Source: Fen-1273 sp963837815
GTDB lineage: Bacteria > Bacteroidota > Ignavibacteria > UBA10030 > UBA6906
DNA length: 64,000 nt
Direction of reading: 5' to 3'
Assembly (NCBI GenBank): GCA_963837815.1
Contig: CAWIOS010000012.1
Span: 248,001-312,000, forward strand
Under the pieces are notes generated by a model. It did not search any database. It was given only the letters and a program-made list of their open reading frames with translations, and had not been told where the DNA came from. Shown here piece by piece: positions 26,203 to 35,253 of the stretch. The position numbers and the translations under genes are program-made. Positions within the stretch are counted from its first letter, which is position 1; each line of letters starts with the position of its first letter.

Positions 26203-29200
26203 CTATTGAACTTTTGAGAGCTTGCTGAGCGCTTCACTCGAGAACCGACCGTCGGCGGTCCGCACGACAAGCTTGTAGAGATATACCCCGTTGGCGATCA
26301 CGTCGCCGTCCCTGTCCCGTCCGTCCCACGGCACCCTGACGAACGAGTCCCCGGGAGCGTACGCGTCGAGCGTCCGTATTAATCGGCCCGCCACAGTGAA
26401 AATCTTCACCGTCACGGCGAGAGGAGAGGTCTGGTTCTGCCGGAACGTGAACTCGGTCCCCGACGCCCCGAACGGGTTCGGGTAGTTGAACACGTCCGTG
26501 ACGGTCAGCCGGTCGCTCGACGCCACCTGGAACGCCGTCTCCGCGCTCCCCGAATTGTCAAACGAATTCCATGCCCTCACACGGATCGTATTCTTCCCGT
26601 CGGGGACGTTCTGGAGCTGGTACTGTATCGAACCCTCGCGGTAACTGTTGAGCCTGCTTGTGTAGTAATTTGTGAGATCGGTGCTCTGCGAGGCATCGTT
26701 CAGCCAGGCTTCAATCCTGTGACCCACGCCCGACGTGGAGGTGTTGATGCCGCTTGAGTCCGCCAGGTCCACGATCAGGATCGGGTTGTCCCCGACGAGA
26801 TCGCCGGGGCGAAACGCCCGGCTCCCCAGGTAGATCTGGACCGACGGCCCGGTCTTCGGGTTCACGGCGTTCGTGTCGGTCCCGCCGATGTGGACGTTCC
26901 CCGTATACGACTCGGCGTCGGAGCCTCCCGTCCTGTAGACGTAGGCGACGAGCCTTCCCCGGGAGAGGCTGTCACCATACTCGATATCTTTCGGGACGAT
27001 GAATGTCGCCGCAAATCTCCCGTTGGTGACGGTATTCAGTCCACGGTACAGGAGCCCGCCTGTCGCCACGTAGGGCCACGGCGGCGCACCCGGGTAGAAG
27101 TTGATTATCGTCTCCGTCCTTGACGCGTCGTTGAGCGTCACCTCGGCGAGGCCGTTGTACGTCGCATCGATTTTGTCGGAGGCGTCACGGACCGTCCCCG
27201 CGACGGTCACGCGGGAAAGCGAGCTGACCTGCACGACAGCGGCAAGAGGAACTCCCGCGCTGTCGAGGGCGCGGCCGTTGATGCTGTCGAACGAGGCATA
27301 CCCCTGCGGAAACTGCATGTACATCGTCGGGTCGCCCATGTACGAATACTTCTGGTCGTTGTCGCTGTTTCCCCCCGAGGCCTTGTATGCAAAAAGCGCG
27401 GAGGCCGGGCGGTCGACGACAACCCTCCCGTACGCGTCCCGGGTAAACATCGCCTGGTAGGTCCCCTGGTTCAGCGCCGCGTTCTCCCCAGCATAGACCT
27501 TCCTGTCCGCGGAGACGACGCCGATCGCCGCACCGTCAGGCTTGTTTATGAGCACTTCACTCCCGGTGCGGTTCTCGGGGTCGTCAAATTCGGAGAAGTT
27601 GCACGTGGCAAGGAAAAAGACGGAAAGCCGATCGGCATTGACGAGCTGCGGAACGGATGTCGGGATGTCGAACACGTCGTTGTTGGAGAGCTGGACGGGA
27701 TTGCCGTGCCCGGCGAAATTCACGACAAGAACCCCCTGGTTGATGTCGTCGATGATCGCCTGGTAGGCGCCCGGTTTCCTTCTCCCCGCGGCGGTATAGA
27801 CCGTGGGATACTCCGCGAGGTACACCTTTTCCTCCTCGAACTCCGCAGGTGTGAACGCAGGGCCGGAAAGTTCCTCCGCCGCGTCGCTGTGTATCGTCCC
27901 GTTCCCGTCTTCGCCCTCTTCGGGCGTCCATGCGTCGTCTCCGATGAAGAGCATGCGCATCTTCCACCCGTCCGCCACAGAGCTGCTTTCGTACCGGGTC
28001 ACCTTGTCCACGAATGCGTCCGACTCCGCCCCGCTGCGCGCCGATAGCCGTCCGATGACGAGCGAGGGGACGTCGTTGCCGCTGAATTTTCCGTAAAAAT
28101 CGTCCGTCGCCCAGCTTTCAAGGTCGTCCAGCGATTCAGGGGTTTCCCACGTCGGCACGAAACTCGACTGGACTCCGAGCAGTCCCTTGTAGTCGAACGA
28201 GGCCTGGCCGAGCATAAGCACAAAGCGGGGAGCGGGGTTCCAGTTATCGCATGCAAATTTCAGGAAATCGCGGATCGCGGTCACGTCCGTGACACCTCCG
28301 CTGAATTCATCGTAAATCTGGTTCACGTCCGCGACGTACACGTTCAGGCCGCCGTGGAGAGGATCGGACCGGTAGGCCGCAAGCCGGTCGGCCCCCGAGC
28401 GGTACTGGGAAGCCGTGACGATGACGAAGTCCGCGCCTCCCGCATACCCGCGGATGTTCTCGTTCGGCATGAGCGTCCCCGCCGCGGGGACGCGCCAGGG
28501 ATTGCCGGCGACCGCCCAGTAGGACGACGGGGCGCCCGAGGTTTCAGCCGCCCGGAACAGGAACGAGCCAGTCAGACCGGTGACAATCCGGACGTTGGCC
28601 TGGTCCGTGACGTTGAATACCATCGGCGTCGTGCTGAAGTTCTGCATGTGATACTCGACAACCGCGCTCGTGTCGGGCGCGTAAAACCGGAGCGTGTCGT
28701 TCACCCCCGAGAGCGATCGCAGATAGAGGATCTCGAACCAGTCGACCCATCCCTCGGCGGTCGCCCCGGTGCCGGTGTACGCAAAATTGAGCTGGCTCAT
28801 GTTCCCGGGAAGGGAGGACGTCCCGGTCGCCTGAAACGCACCTTCCGTGGCCACCTCATAGCCTGTGGGAGCATCCAGGGGCGCATAGCCTATCGGGGTT
28901 CCCCCTTCGCTCACGGTGAACGCGGAGGAATTGTCCGATGTCCCTGCGACGGCATACCTGTATAGAATAGAGCCGATCGGTACCAGTCCCGTCAGTGTGT
29001 TCACGTATGTGAACGATGAGCCGCTGTTGACCTGCTGACCGAACCACTGCCGCCCGCTCCCCTCTCCCCCTCCGGGCGCGCTCAGAAGCAGATTCGTTTT
29101 TTCCTCCTCGTTTGCCACCCCGTCAATGAACGTGTCCACCGCGAAGACCGACGACGAGGAAACGGAAGGCTGGCTGGCCATGCGCTTCCCCGCACCCGAT

Positions 29201-30285
29201 CCGTACGTCAACCAGTAGTAATTCACTTCAGAATAGTCGTGGATGTAATGCCGGCGCGTACGCCCGACCGGGTCATACGCCCATCCCCTCGCTCCCTGGC
29301 CGTAAAACAGCACGTAATCCCCCGGATCGAATTTCCCGTCTGCTTCCCCGTAGACGTAGATAGCGTTCTCCACAAGGTCGACAGGCCTCGCCGCGGTTAT
29401 ATCCTCAGGAAGTTCCCTTCCTCCGTTGCCGAAGATCCGTATCGTCCGCGGATCGATCCCGGAAACGGCGATCCCCAGTGATGAAAGGTACGTCGCATCC
29501 AGCTGGTAGATCCCTTCCGCGGTCACGGGGATCCTGTACCAGTTCCCCGAAGCGAGAACGCTGGGTGCCGCCGCGGAGGCCTTGCGGAGGCTCCTCGGTC
29601 CCCACGTCCGTGCCGCGGCGTAGTTGACGGGGACGTTCTTCAGCAAGGGATCGTCCCCTTTGTTGACAAGCGAAGCCGACTGCGGTCCGAACGTCACCTC
29701 CACCACCACGCGCGTATACTTGCGCACCGTGCGCGACACCGGATTGAACTGCACGGGGGTGATCCGCACCCCTCCCAGGAGCATCGCACGAACCTTTCCC
29801 ACCGGCGCGAGTTCCGTAACGGGTCCCGGGAAGAACCCCTCTTTTTGGTACCGCCCGGGATTTGGCTGATACACGACATCCGGGGGAGCCTTGTCTTTTC
29901 TACGGATTGTGGGGACCGGCGCGACCATCATCCCGGGGATATCCTCGTAGTCGGCGGCGATCACACGGACGGCATTCCCGCGATCCCCCGGAAATGCGAC
30001 CGGTATATACCGGTAACGAAGATCAGGCCCCCCCACGGACGTCTTCCGCAGCACCTGCATCCCTCCCTGAAAATCAAACAGCGTGTACTGCGTCCCTCCG
30101 GCGACGACAGGGCGCGGCGCGAAATACTGAGCCCTGAATTCAATCTGCACGGAGCGGGCATCGGACCGGATGACCGTTACGTCTCCGCCCCTCGCGGAGA
30201 CATTCAGCATCAGACCCAGCGACGCCGGGACGAGGACGTGTATCAAACGATGGTGTGAGATCACAGTACCCGTGTCCGAAAACAA
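26203..30285 (-). CDS. porU: T9SS sortase PorU (gingipain-type C25 peptidase)
   Basis: PorU cuts off cargo sorting domains at the cell surface and attaches the protein to lipopolysaccharide. The 1360-residue protein has an N-terminal beta-rich region and a C25 (gingipain) peptidase domain. Its catalytic pair is visible as His860 in FAGHGNP and Cys895 in FFLATCNFSEFD (counted from the TTG). Ig-like domains follow, and a type A C-terminal domain (NYPNPF ... NGVYLYKLVV) that PorU itself keeps. The frame opens with a TTG at 30285; a GTG at 30264 begins a more typical signal peptide and may be the true start. It heads the operon porU-porV-M6-like-peptidase-barrel-DUF5683. Confidence 0.94.
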   Translation of the reverse strand: MFSDTGTVISHHRLIHVLVPASLGLMLNVSARGGDVTVIRSDARSVQIEFRAQYFAPRPVVAGGTQYTLFDFQGGMQVLRKTSVGGPDLRYRYIPVAFPGDRGNAVRVIAADYEDIPGMMVAPVPTIRRKDKAPPDVVYQPNPGRYQKEGFFPGPVTELAPVGKVRAMLLGGVRITPVQFNPVSRTVRKYTRVVVEVTFGPQSASLVNKGDDPLLKNVPVNYAAARTWGPRSLRKASAAAPSVLASGNWYRIPVTAEGIYQLDATYLSSLGIAVSGIDPRTIRIFGNGGRELPEDITAARPVDLVENAIYVYGEADGKFDPGDYVLFYGQGARGWAYDPVGRTRRHYIHDYSEVNYYWLTYGSGAGKRMASQPSVSSSSVFAVDTFIDGVANEEEKTNLLLSAPGGGEGSGRQWFGQQVNSGSSFTYVNTLTGLVPIGSILYRYAVAGTSDNSSAFTVSEGGTPIGYAPLDAPTGYEVATEGAFQATGTSSLPGNMSQLNFAYTGTGATAEGWVDWFEILYLRSLSGVNDTLRFYAPDTSAVVEYHMQNFSTTPMVFNVTDQANVRIVTGLTGSFLFRAAETSGAPSSYWAVAGNPWRVPAAGTLMPNENIRGYAGGADFVIVTASQYRSGADRLAAYRSDPLHGGLNVYVADVNQIYDEFSGGVTDVTAIRDFLKFACDNWNPAPRFVLMLGQASFDYKGLLGVQSSFVPTWETPESLDDLESWATDDFYGKFSGNDVPSLVIGRLSARSGAESDAFVDKVTRYESSSVADGWKMRMLFIGDDAWTPEEGEDGNGTIHSDAAEELSGPAFTPAEFEEEKVYLAEYPTVYTAAGRRKPGAYQAIIDDINQGVLVVNFAGHGNPVQLSNNDVFDIPTSVPQLVNADRLSVFFLATCNFSEFDDPENRTGSEVLINKPDGAAIGVVSADRKVYAGENAALNQGTYQAMFTRDAYGRVVVDRPASALFAYKASGGNSDNDQKYSYMGDPTMYMQFPQGYASFDSINGRALDSAGVPLAAVVQVSSLSRVTVAGTVRDASDKIDATYNGLAEVTLNDASRTETIINFYPGAPPWPYVATGGLLYRGLNTVTNGRFAATFIVPKDIEYGDSLSRGRLVAYVYRTGGSDAESYTGNVHIGGTDTNAVNPKTGPSVQIYLGSRAFRPGDLVGDNPILIVDLADSSGINTSTSGVGHRIEAWLNDASQSTDLTNYYTSRLNSYREGSIQYQLQNVPDGKNTIRVRAWNSFDNSGSAETAFQVASSDRLTVTDVFNYPNPFGASGTEFTFRQNQTSPLAVTVKIFTVAGRLIRTLDAYAPGDSFVRVPWDGRDRDGDVIANGVYLYKLVVRTADGRFSSEALSKLSKVQ

Positions 30286-30296
30286 AAAACCGAACG

Positions 30297-30325
30297 TTAG
30301 TAACCCATAACATTCGGCGTTTCAA
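30297..30325 (-). promoter_or_regulatory. Sigma70-like promoter of porU operon
   Basis: On the minus strand TTGAAA (30325-30320), 17-bp spacer, TACTAA (30302-30297). The -10 box ends 11 bases before the TTG and 32 before the alternative GTG start of porU. An imperfect inverted repeat built on TAACCCA / TGGGTTA (about 30,293-30,308 and 30,348-30,361) overlaps this promoter and could be an operator. Confidence 0.5.
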
Positions 30326-30556
30326 AACCGGTCTGCATTGCCGAACTGGGTTATTCGTTAAAGGATCATTCCCGAGATATCATGGAGCGCACGCATTGCG
30401 TCAGGTCCCGGCGCATCCGCTCTCACCCCACTAACCTTTAACCGAACAACTCTATAGGCACTGCTCCGGATTTGGTAGGCTCATTTGCAGGGGGAATATA
30501 GATATTGAGGTCCTGAAAGTCAAGATTTTTTGCGGGCGCCACGCAGTCTCCGGTGG
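30326..30556. other. Divergent intergenic region porU / glgA
   Basis: Together with the two flanking promoters this fills the roughly 350 bp between porU and glgA. I see no coding frame. It is more A+T-rich than its surroundings and includes CTAACCTTTAACCG and a GGGTTA/TAACCC pair that could be regulator-binding sites. Confidence 0.4.
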
Positions 30557-30585
30557 TTGATTCTGAGGCCGATTTTCGTTAAATT
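30557..30585 (+). promoter_or_regulatory. Sigma70-like promoter of glgA operon
   Basis: TTGATT (30557-30562), 17-bp spacer, TAAATT (30580-30585), 47 bases before the glgA ATG. Both spacing and composition fit the other promoters in this window. Confidence 0.6.
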
Positions 30586-30632
30586 TCTAAACTTCAAGCG
30601 GTTGAATTCCCACGTACCACCGGCAGGGACGC

Positions 30633-32111
30633 ATGTCCAGACCATTGAACATTCTTTTTGTCTCCAGTGAGGTCGAACCCTTTGCAAAGACCGGGGGTCT
30701 TGCAGACGTCTCGAGCGCCCTTCCCCAGAGCATCAAGGGGAGCGAGCACGAAATACGGGTCATGATGCCGAGATACGGAAGCATCAACGAACGGAAATCA
30801 AAGCTCCACGACATGATCCGTCTGAAGGAGATCGATGTCCCCATGGGGCCAAAGCCACGGACGGCGAGCGTCAAGTCCTCCTTCATCACGAACAACACGA
30901 TCAAGGTCCAGGTTTATTTCATTGACAATCCCCACCTGTTCGGGCGCTCGGGACTCTACGTTCATCCCGACACGAAGAAGGACTACCCGGACAACGACGA
31001 GCGGTTTATCTTCTTCTGCCGCGGGGTCCTCGAGGTCCTGAAACGGCTCGGGTGGCAGCCGGACATCATTCACTGCAACGACTGGCCTACGGGGCTTATC
31101 CCGGCATACCTCAAGACGGTGTACAAAGACGACCCGTTTTACAGGGACACCCGGTCGGTGTTCACGATACACAACATGGCATACCAGGGAGTTTTCCCGA
31201 AATCCGCGTTCGCCAAAACGCAGCTTCCGACCGAGCTGATGGGCATGGAGGGAGTTGAAGCTTACGGGCACGTCAATTTCCTGAAGGCGGGTCTTGTGTA
31301 CGCCGACGCGATCACCACAGTCAGCGAGCGGTACGCGCAGGAAATCCGGTCGTCCGAAGAATTCGGCGCGGGCCTCCAGGGGGTCGTCAGCAAGCGAAAG
31401 AACGACCTGACCGGCATCCTGAACGGGGTCGACTACACGGTGTGGGATCCCGCCGTCGATCCCCTCATCCCCCTGAAATACGACGCCAAATCCATCGACC
31501 TGAAGATCGAGGACAAGAAGGCCCTTCTTGCCAAGATGGGACTGCCCTTTAACGAACGGATCCCCGTTATCGGCATCATTTCGCGGCTGGCGGATCAGAA
31601 GGGATTTGACCTCATCGGCGAAGAGCTCGACGCACTGATGAAGATGGACCTCCAGCTCGTCGTTCTCGGCACGGGGGAAAAGAAGTATCACGACCTGTTT
31701 GAGAAAGCGCAGAAGAAATTCCCCGGGAAAGTCGCCGCCGCGCTCACGTTCAGCAATGAGCTCGCCCATCTTATCGAGGCGGGGAGCGACATGTTTCTCA
31801 TGCCCTCCCGCTACGAACCGTGCGGGCTGAACCAGATCTACAGCCTCCGGTACGGAACGATCCCGGTCGTGCGCGCGACGGGAGGGCTCGACGACACAAT
31901 CGACGACGCCGGCAGTCCAGGCGGCACGGGGTTCAAATTCAAGAACTACGCCGCCGCCGACATGCTCAAGGCGATCCAGAGGGCGGTCGCCGCCTACGCC
32001 GACCAGCAGGGATGGCGGAAGCTCGTGAAGAACGGGATGGCGAAGGACTTCTCGTGGGACGCTTCTGCAAAGAAGTATATTCAGCTCTACAGGACTCTCA
32101 CCCGCAAATGA
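30633..32111 (+). CDS. glgA: Glycogen synthase (ADP-glucose type)
   Basis: Extends alpha-1,4-glucan chains from a nucleotide sugar. The 492-residue GT5-family protein carries KTGGLADV at residues 19-26, the nucleotide-sugar site characteristic of bacterial GlgA. It also has HCNDWPTGLIP, FTIHNMAYQGVFP and the C-terminal GIISRLADQKG and SRYEPCGLNQIYSLRYGTIPVVR motifs with the donor-binding residues. Length and motif order are complete. Its stop overlaps the start of the next gene by 4 bp (ATGA). No other glycogen genes are in the window. Confidence 0.96.
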   Translation: MSRPLNILFVSSEVEPFAKTGGLADVSSALPQSIKGSEHEIRVMMPRYGSINERKSKLHDMIRLKEIDVPMGPKPRTASVKSSFITNNTIKVQVYFIDNPHLFGRSGLYVHPDTKKDYPDNDERFIFFCRGVLEVLKRLGWQPDIIHCNDWPTGLIPAYLKTVYKDDPFYRDTRSVFTIHNMAYQGVFPKSAFAKTQLPTELMGMEGVEAYGHVNFLKAGLVYADAITTVSERYAQEIRSSEEFGAGLQGVVSKRKNDLTGILNGVDYTVWDPAVDPLIPLKYDAKSIDLKIEDKKALLAKMGLPFNERIPVIGIISRLADQKGFDLIGEELDALMKMDLQLVVLGTGEKKYHDLFEKAQKKFPGKVAAALTFSNELAHLIEAGSDMFLMPSRYEPCGLNQIYSLRYGTIPVVRATGGLDDTIDDAGSPGGTGFKFKNYAAADMLKAIQRAVAAYADQQGWRKLVKNGMAKDFSWDASAKKYIQLYRTLTRK

Positions 32112-32707
32112 CCACCCGGAGACCTGCCGTATTCTTCGACCGGGACGGGACGCTCAACGAAGAGGTCGAGTTCGTGAGCGGGCCGGAACAACTGCGCCTC
32201 ATCGAAGGCGCGGGACTGGCCGTGCGGGCGGTCAACGAGTCGGGATTCCTCACGTTCGTCGTTTCCAATCAGTCGGGGATCGCCCGGGGGCTGTTCACCG
32301 AGGCCGACCTCGTCCCGATACACGAAAAACTCCGGACGGAACTCGCCGCAAGCGGTGCGCGGATCGACAGGATCTATTACTGCCCCCACCATCCCACCGA
32401 AGGCATTCCCCCCTACCGCGTCGACTGCGACTGCCGGAAGCCCCGCACCGGAATGCTGCGCCGCGCGGAACGCGAGATGGGCGCCGACCTGAGCAGGTCG
32501 TACGTCATCGGCGACAGGATCGTCGACGTCCTCGCGGGCAGGAACGCAGGCGCGAAAGGGATCCTCGTTCTCACGGGATACGGAGCAAGCGCGATCCGGG
32601 AGTGCAGGGCGCAAGGGATCGAACCCGATCACGTCTCCCCATCGGTCGAAGGGGCGGTGGATTTCATACTGAACGAATGCAAAGGAGCACCCACTGAGAA
32701 CGTCTGA
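32108..32707 (+). CDS. gmhB: HAD phosphatase, D-glycero-D-manno-heptose 1,7-bisphosphatase type
   Basis: Probably removes a phosphate in ADP-heptose formation for lipopolysaccharide core, though related histidinol phosphatases share the fold. The 199-residue protein has HAD motif I FFDRDGTLNEE, motif II VVSNQSGI and motif IV GDRIVD. A zinc-binding insert CPHH ... CDC (near residues 97-115) is typical of GmhB. The ATG overlaps the glgA stop. The longer open frame from 31820 is a shadow of glgA. Its end overlaps the proposed start of the following lipoprotein by 14 bp. Confidence 0.85.
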   Translation: MTTRRPAVFFDRDGTLNEEVEFVSGPEQLRLIEGAGLAVRAVNESGFLTFVVSNQSGIARGLFTEADLVPIHEKLRTELAASGARIDRIYYCPHHPTEGIPPYRVDCDCRKPRTGMLRRAEREMGADLSRSYVIGDRIVDVLAGRNAGAKGILVLTGYGASAIRECRAQGIEPDHVSPSVEGAVDFILNECKGAPTENV

Positions 32708-33914
32708 ATCGACACTACGGGGATGTGCGCGGACCTTCGCCCTTGCGGCGGCGGGCGCAATCCTCGCTTCCGCGTTCACCGGCTGCAGCGACGAACCGAC
32801 GGCGGCAAATGCCCCCCTAGTCGCGCTTCCCCTGACGAACCTCTCGGTCCACGACACGACCGTCGTCGCGACCGGAAGCTCGACGTTCCGGCAGAGGGCC
32901 GCAACGAACGGTTCGGTGAACCTGATCGGCCGTTCGGGGAACTACACCGCGATTGCGCTCATCCAGTTTTCGCCGTCGTACTTCCCCGCACGCGACACCG
33001 CGCTCGTCTACAGCGCGACGCTGACGCTGCGCTTTGAAACCTGGGTCGGCGATTCCGCGGGCCAGTTCTCGTTCAACATCTACCGGGTCTCCGTCCCCTG
33101 GGGCGAAACGACAGTCACATGGGACACGATCCAGGCCCCGGGATTCTACGAACAGTACACCGTCCGGGGATCCTACACCGGGGGCGCCGGCAAGGACACG
33201 CAGACCGTCACGATACCGCTTGACACCGCCATGGTCCGGCAGTGGCTGGCCACGCAGACGAGCGCGACATACAACAACAACGGCATCATCCTCGTCCCGA
33301 CCGCCGGCTGTTCGATCATACGCGGTTTCAACGAATACGGATACCCCACGACCGACTCCACGTCGTACTTTCCGACGGTCACCATCATCGCGGGAAGCCC
33401 GAGCGGCAGCCCGGTGGACACCGCCTCGTACACGATCGCCAACGACACCTGGGCAGGGAACATCGACAATCTTGCGGCGAATCCACAGCTTATCTATCTC
33501 CAGTCCGGCGTCAACTACAGGTCCACGCTCACGTTCGACGTCTCGAATGTCCCGCGGAGCGCGATCATCAACTCGGCGACCCTCCTCCTGGCGGGCGACC
33601 CGGCGACAACGCGCATCGACCGCTTCACGACCGACTCGTCGTTCACACTCGCAACGACGCTCAACCCGGCCGACAGGACGAGCGTTGACGTTTACGCGGT
33701 GACAAGCGTCCGGCAGCCGGGAACGCTCCTGACGTACAACGTCGACATGACCCGCCCCGTGCAGCTGTGGAACAAGCAGGCGAACTACGGGGTGACGCTC
33801 TCGCCGAACGTCTCATTCTCGGCGGTGAGCTTCGAGCTTCTCACGTTTTTCAACGAGAAGGCCCCTCCCGCGCTGCGGCCGAGGCTCAAAATCAAGTATT
33901 CCGTCGTTCGATAG
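32694..33914 (+). CDS. DNRLRE-domain lipoprotein with probable CTG start
   Basis: A 406-residue exported protein. The first ATG in frame is at 32916, but the frame upstream encodes a complete lipoprotein signal (FALAAAGAILASAFTGC, lipid Cys at about residue 31), so the true start must be earlier. The only candidate is a CTG at 32694, 6 bp after a strong AAAGGAG. Downstream the protein shows the two-part jellyroll of DNRLRE proteins (VYSATLTLRFETW ... LTFDVSNVPRSAIINSATLLL ... RPRLKIKYS). It is translationally overlapped with the gmhB-like gene. A role as a surface or adhesion component is possible but not shown. Confidence 0.75.
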   Translation: MRTSESTLRGCARTFALAAAGAILASAFTGCSDEPTAANAPLVALPLTNLSVHDTTVVATGSSTFRQRAATNGSVNLIGRSGNYTAIALIQFSPSYFPARDTALVYSATLTLRFETWVGDSAGQFSFNIYRVSVPWGETTVTWDTIQAPGFYEQYTVRGSYTGGAGKDTQTVTIPLDTAMVRQWLATQTSATYNNNGIILVPTAGCSIIRGFNEYGYPTTDSTSYFPTVTIIAGSPSGSPVDTASYTIANDTWAGNIDNLAANPQLIYLQSGVNYRSTLTFDVSNVPRSAIINSATLLLAGDPATTRIDRFTTDSSFTLATTLNPADRTSVDVYAVTSVRQPGTLLTYNVDMTRPVQLWNKQANYGVTLSPNVSFSAVSFELLTFFNEKAPPALRPRLKIKYSVVR

Positions 33915-33928
33915 CCGCAGGAGAGACA

Positions 33929-35245
33929 GTGAAGGCACACGTGATCGTCAGAATTCTCGGCACAGCCCTCGTCATCCTGTGCGCATGCCGGACGGCGCCC
34001 GCAGGGAGCGGAGGTTCGACGTACTCCATCCTCGGGCTCGGGGACATCCGCTACACGCCCGGGGCGCAGAGCGAAGGGATGGGATACGCGGGGATCGCCC
34101 TCCTCAACCCCCTCTACATCGACGGCCTGTCTCCCGCAACGTGGTCCCGCATCGACCGCGTGCGGCTCGAGGGCTCCGCATTTTACGAAGGATTCAACTC
34201 CACCGACGGGATCACGTCGCGCTATCTCGCCCGGATGGATTTCCACGGCGCCCTGTTCGCCGTTCCCGTTTCGCGGGCATCGGGAATTGTCGTGGTGGCG
34301 GGGTTCACCCCGTACAGCGAAGTGAACTATGACACGTACACAACGGGGGGCGCCACGTCGCAGAACGTCGACCCGATCTCCGGGCTCCATGACAGCCTGG
34401 GATACCAGGTCCATCAGACCGGCACGGGGGGGATCACGCGCGGGCAGATTGGCACGTCCTGGGCGCCCTCGCGGCAATTCGCGTTCGGGCTCTCGTTCAA
34501 CTACCTGTTCGGCACCATCGATCATGCCGCGGAACAGATCGCGCAAACGTCGGGGACGACCGGGGGTACGATCACGTTCAAATCCTCCCTGTCCGGGATC
34601 AACGTCACTGCAGGCATGGTGATCACCGGGCTCGACGCCATCAGCGAACCGCTCCGCCCATTCTCGCTCGGGTTCGTCGCCACCACGAGGACAAATCTCC
34701 ACACCAGCGAGATTACAACGTACGATTACTCGCCGCCTCCGGATCAGACGGTCCTCCTCCACGACACGTCCGCGCAGTCGTCGGGGCGGATCGCGATTCC
34801 GTTTTCCTACGGCGTCGGCCTGGGGTACCAGCCGGCCGGCCGCTGGAGTGTCGCGGCCGATTACAGCGCGCAGCCGTGGTCACAGGCGGATTTCTACGGC
34901 AGCACACCATACGGGATCAGAAACAGCCACCGGTTCGGCATCGGCGCGGAGCGGGCCGGGTCAACGGAGATGAGCGCGAAGTCGTTCGACAGGCTCTCCT
35001 ACCGGCTCGGGTTCTCCTATGCGGCCACGTACATCGACGTGAACGGACAGAAGATCAACGAGTGGGATGTCACGGGAGGACTCGCGGTCCCGCTTGCCGG
35101 CGAGTCGCGGCTGAATTTCGCCCTCGTCTACGGCGGGCGCGGAACGATCGCGGGGAACCTCGTCAGGGACAGAATTTTCCGGCTCACCGTTTCACTGCAC
35201 ATCAGCGACGTTCTCCCCTGGTTCGTCCAGACCGAAGAGGAGTAA
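33929..35245 (+). CDS. Outer-membrane beta-barrel protein, FadL/PorV-like
   Basis: A 438-residue protein starting at a GTG 6 bp after AGGAG. It has a signal peptide (ILGTALVILCACRTAPAGS) and then YSILGLGDIRYTPGAQSEGMGYAGIALLNPLYID, the hallmark of outer-membrane transport-type proteins related to FadL/PorV. Amphipathic strands continue to the C-terminus. The longer frame from 33767 is a shadow of the lipoprotein. It follows the DNRLRE lipoprotein by 14 bp, and the two may act together in the envelope. Its substrate is unknown. Confidence 0.8.
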   Translation: MKAHVIVRILGTALVILCACRTAPAGSGGSTYSILGLGDIRYTPGAQSEGMGYAGIALLNPLYIDGLSPATWSRIDRVRLEGSAFYEGFNSTDGITSRYLARMDFHGALFAVPVSRASGIVVVAGFTPYSEVNYDTYTTGGATSQNVDPISGLHDSLGYQVHQTGTGGITRGQIGTSWAPSRQFAFGLSFNYLFGTIDHAAEQIAQTSGTTGGTITFKSSLSGINVTAGMVITGLDAISEPLRPFSLGFVATTRTNLHTSEITTYDYSPPPDQTVLLHDTSAQSSGRIAIPFSYGVGLGYQPAGRWSVAADYSAQPWSQADFYGSTPYGIRNSHRFGIGAERAGSTEMSAKSFDRLSYRLGFSYAATYIDVNGQKINEWDVTGGLAVPLAGESRLNFALVYGGRGTIAGNLVRDRIFRLTVSLHISDVLPWFVQTEEE

Positions 35246-35253
35246 ACGCAACC

